The notes beneath the pieces are model-generated. The model did not search any database. It was not told the origin of the DNA and saw only the letters and a list, made by a program, of their open reading frames with translations. From Dasypus novemcinctus (lineage: Eukaryota > Chordata > Mammalia > Cingulata > Dasypodidae), in assembly GCF_030445035.2 (NCBI RefSeq), contig NC_080702.1:25493652-25557651 (forward strand): 64,000 nt of DNA, written 5' to 3'. Both the position numbers and the translations under genes were made by a program. Shown here piece by piece: positions 61,413 through 64,000 of the stretch (position 1 is its first letter; the number at the start of each line of letters is the position of its first letter).

Positions 61413-62359
61413 GTTTTTTAGGTCTTTTATCCATTTTGTGTTGATTTTTGCATAAAGTGTAAGTAATCCTCTTTCATTCTTTCACATATGGATATCCAGT
61501 TCTGCAAGCACCATTTCTTGAAGAGGCCATTCTCTCCCAGTTGAGTGAGCTTGGTGGCCTTGTGAAAATCAGATGAATCTATATGTGAGGATCTATATCA
61601 GAACTCTAAACTCGGTTATTGGTAAGTATGTATATCCTTGTGCCAATACCACACATTTTCCCTACTATAGCTTTGTAGTATGTTTTGAAGTCAGGTAGTG
61701 TGATTCCTCCAATTTCATTTTCATTTTCAATACATCTTCGGCTATTTGGGGCCTCATTTCTTTCCAAATATATTTCATAGTTAGTTTTTCTAGTTCACTA
61801 AAGAATTCTGTGGGTTTTTTAAATTGGGATTGCATTGAATCTGTAGATCAGTTTTCATAGGATAGACATCTTAAAAATATTTAGTCTTCCTACCCATGAA
61901 CAGGGAATATTCTTCCATTTATTTAGGTCTTCTTTGATTTCTTTGAACAGTGTTAAGAGTTTTCTGTGTATAAGTTTTTTACATCTTTAATTTATTCCTA
62001 GGTATTGGATTTTTCTATTTACTATTGTAAATGGTATTTGTTTCTTGATTTCCTGCTGAAATTGCTCATTATTGGTGTACAGAAATGCTCAACTTTTGCA
62101 CATTGATCTTATAACCTACAACTTTACTGAACTCATTTATAAGTTCTAGGAGCTTTGTTGTAGACTTCTCAGGGTTTTCTATGTATAAGATCATGTCATC
62201 TGCAAATAGTGAAATTTTGACTTCTTTCTTTCCACTTTGGATGCCTTTTAGGTCTGGTTCTTGCCTCAGTGCCTGAGCAAGTACTTCTAACACAATGTTA
62301 TATAGAAGGGGTGATAGTGGGCATCCTTGTCTTGTTCCTGTACTTAGAGGGAAAGATTG

Positions 62360-63030
62360 TTTTTTATTTTAAACAAATCTATTTTATTGAAACATATTAA
62401 TAAAGTACACAATCATCCAATGTGTATCATCAATGGTATTTGGTATAATCACATATTTGTATATTCATCACTTAAATCATTATAAAAACATTGTCATTAT
62501 AATAATAACAAAGAGACAAACAAGGAAATTATTTACCTCTTAATCTCTCTATTCTTCCCCTGCCACATATAGCTGATATTTCTGGATATTCTTGCACATT
62601 TACTTATTTTTAAGCAATTTTATTGAGATAAAGTCACATACTGTAGAGGGTATCCAAAGTATATAATCAGTAACTTTTAGTATAATCACAAAATTGTGCA
62701 TTCATCATCACTAAATTACCTTTTAATCTTTTTAAAGAACTATCACAAAATTTAGCTGGTATCAGTATATATTCATAATATAACATTCTATGGCCTTCTA
62801 TAATTGCATGAAATTATAAATGCATCCTAAATGATGCATGAAAAAATTTTCAGAATGATCAATTTTAACACTGAAATTACATAATGATTAAAATTTTTAC
62901 ATTTTTTTAAACTAAAAAATAAAATTTTTTAAATTGGCATATTAAAAAATAATGAAAACTATTTTTTAAAAATGTTTTGACATTCTGTGTTTCATTACCA
63001 TAAGATCTGTTCTCCTGTTTGTATGGTGGC
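62360..63030 (-). mobile_element. AT-rich insert, probable older L1 3'UTR family
   Basis: It interrupts outer ORF2 between AGAGGGAAAGATTG and CCATTGTAAAAGATGTTAG. It begins with T-rich sequence and contains phrases like TTTTATTGAAACATATTAAT and TTTTATTGAGATAAAGTCAC, common in 3' ends of old L1s read in reverse. No open frame of note. Family uncertain. Confidence 0.5.
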
Positions 63031-63311
63031 ATTTTATTCCACTTTCACCATTGTAAAAGATGTTAGCTGTGGTTTTTCATATAGACTCTTTATCATGTTC
63101 AGAAATTCCAATCTTTTGCAGTGTTTTTATCAAGAAAGGGTGGTACATTTGTCAAATGCTTTTTCTGCATCTATAGATATGATCATGTGATTTTTTACCT
63201 TCAAACTGTTTAAATGATGTATTACATTAGTTGATTTTCTTATGTTGAACCATCCTTGCATACCAAGAATGAATCCTACTTGGTAATGGTGCATAACTCA
63301 TTTAATGTGTT

Positions 63312-63732
63312 TTTTTGTTTTAAAGATTTATTTTTTAATTTATTTCTCTCCTCTTCCCCACCTCCCCCAGTTGTCTGCTGTGTCCATTTGCTGTGTGTTC
63401 TTCTGTGTCCACTTATATTGTCAGCAGCAGCAGGAATCTGTGTCTCTTTTTGTTGCATCATCTTCCTGCATCAGCTTTCCATGTGTGCGGCACCACTCCA
63501 GGGCAGCCAGCACATTTTTTTGTGCTGGGCAGCTCTCCTTAAAGAGCGCACTCTTTTCACATGGAGCTCCCCTATGTGGGGGACACCCTGTATGTCACAA
63601 CACTCCTTGTGGGCATCAGGACTGTGCATGGGCCAGCTCATCACACAGGTCAGGAGGCCCTGGGTTTGAACCCTGGACCTCCCATGTGGTAAGTCAAAGC
63701 TTTACCCATTGAGCCAAATCCATTTCCCTAAT
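63312..63732 (-). mobile_element. DAS-SINE, minus strand
   Basis: Starts with the reversed tail (TTTAAAGATTTATTTTTTAA, TTTATTTCTCTCC) and ends with the reversed tRNA-like head (GGTTTGAACCCTGGACCTCC then GCCAAATCCATTTCCC). Flanking TTAATGTGTT (about 63302) and CTAATGTGTTA (about 63729) look like its target duplication. It interrupts outer L1 ORF2. The two ORFs here are shadows. Confidence 0.9.
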
Positions 63733-64000
63733 GTGTTATTGAATACAATTAGTAAGTATTTTGTTGAGGATTTTCGCATCTATGTTCATTAGAGTGATTG
63801 GTCTGTAAATTTTCCCTTCTTGTGGGGTCTTTGTTTGGCTTTGGTATTAGGGTAATGTTGGCATCATAGAATGAGTTAGGCAATGTTCCTTCTGTTTTGA
63901 TTTTTTGGAATAATTTAAGTGAGATTGGTGTCAGTTCTTTCCAGAATGTTTGGTAGAATTCACCTGTGAAGCCATCTGGCCCAGGACTCTTTTAGTTGGG

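Larger units (their letters stand above)
45665..64000 (-). mobile_element. Outer LINE-1 of a three-level nest
   Basis: A minus-strand L1 whose 3'UTR fills 45665-49133, with a solo LTR inside. ORF2 starts (reading backwards) at 49134 and continues after nested insertions: 49134-49470, 60093-60368, 60552-60854, 61413-62359, 63031-63311 and 63733-64000 (window edge). The FADD motif of RT is intact in the frame at 62069-62293. Insertions are an inner L1, two L1 3'-end fragments, one AT-rich element and one DAS-SINE. The tail beyond 45665 is missing. Confidence 0.85.

Overview
This window is mammalian nuclear DNA made almost entirely of transposable elements. Four tRNA-derived SINEs of the DAS type (Dasypus SINE), with a tail of GAGAAATAAATAAA followed by poly(A), point to a xenarthran. 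The most likely host is an armadillo such as Dasypus novemcinctus; this rests on recognising the family, not on a search. No functional host gene, tRNA gene, rRNA gene or CRISPR array is supported. The coding material is broken retrotransposon ORF1/ORF2, one decayed retroviral env with a scrap of pol, one fossil Tigger transposase, and two processed copies of host mRNAs (CEP63 and SYNGR1).

Layout. 1-5.5 kb: old LINE-1 pieces and a plus-strand L1 5' half (5'UTR and ORF1) hit by a short L1 3'-end insertion. 5.8-9.8 kb: minus-strand L1 with a very long 3'UTR. 9.8-21.1 kb: older minus-strand L1s interrupted by two DAS-SINEs, an ERVL-type LTR and a class II (betaretrovirus-like, ERVK-like) provirus at 14583-19974. 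The provirus has a 6-bp target duplication, a lysine-tRNA type primer site and a ruined env, and AT-rich DNA replaces gag and most of pol. 21.2-22.4 kb: another ERVL/MaLR-type LTR and old L1 ORF2. 22.4-29.9 kb: the most complete plus-strand L1 (5'UTR, ORF1, ORF2, part of the 3'UTR), all broken. 29.9-33.6 kb: a truncated SINE, then a CEP63 retrocopy split by an old L1 3' end that itself carries a SYNGR1 retrocopy. 33.6-41.3 kb: old L1 halves in both orientations, one LTR and one L1 3'-end insertion. 41.3-43.1 kb: Tigger/pogo fossil. 43.1-45.7 kb: old minus-strand L1 lacking its endonuclease region.

45.7-64 kb: a three-deep nest. An outer minus-strand L1 carries a 990-bp CpG-rich solo LTR (46368-47357) in its 3'UTR. 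An inner minus-strand L1 (49471-60076) is inserted in its ORF2. A plus-strand L1 (51497-54985) is inserted in the inner element. The two L1 insertions and the solo LTR have exact target-site duplications in the window. Further L1 3'-end fragments, an AT-rich insert and a DAS-SINE interrupt the outer element up to the window edge.

The elements do not form a pathway. L1 reverse transcription explains the L1 copies, the SINEs and both retrocopies. Retroviral integrase explains the provirus and the solo LTR. The most notable observations are the roughly 2.7-2.9 kb 3'UTR shared by the younger L1 copies, with recurring small ORFs and a G-rich terminal tract; the coding-poor provirus; the tandem-repeat-rich solo LTR; and the nested retrocopies. 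I see no evidence of an undescribed functional system.
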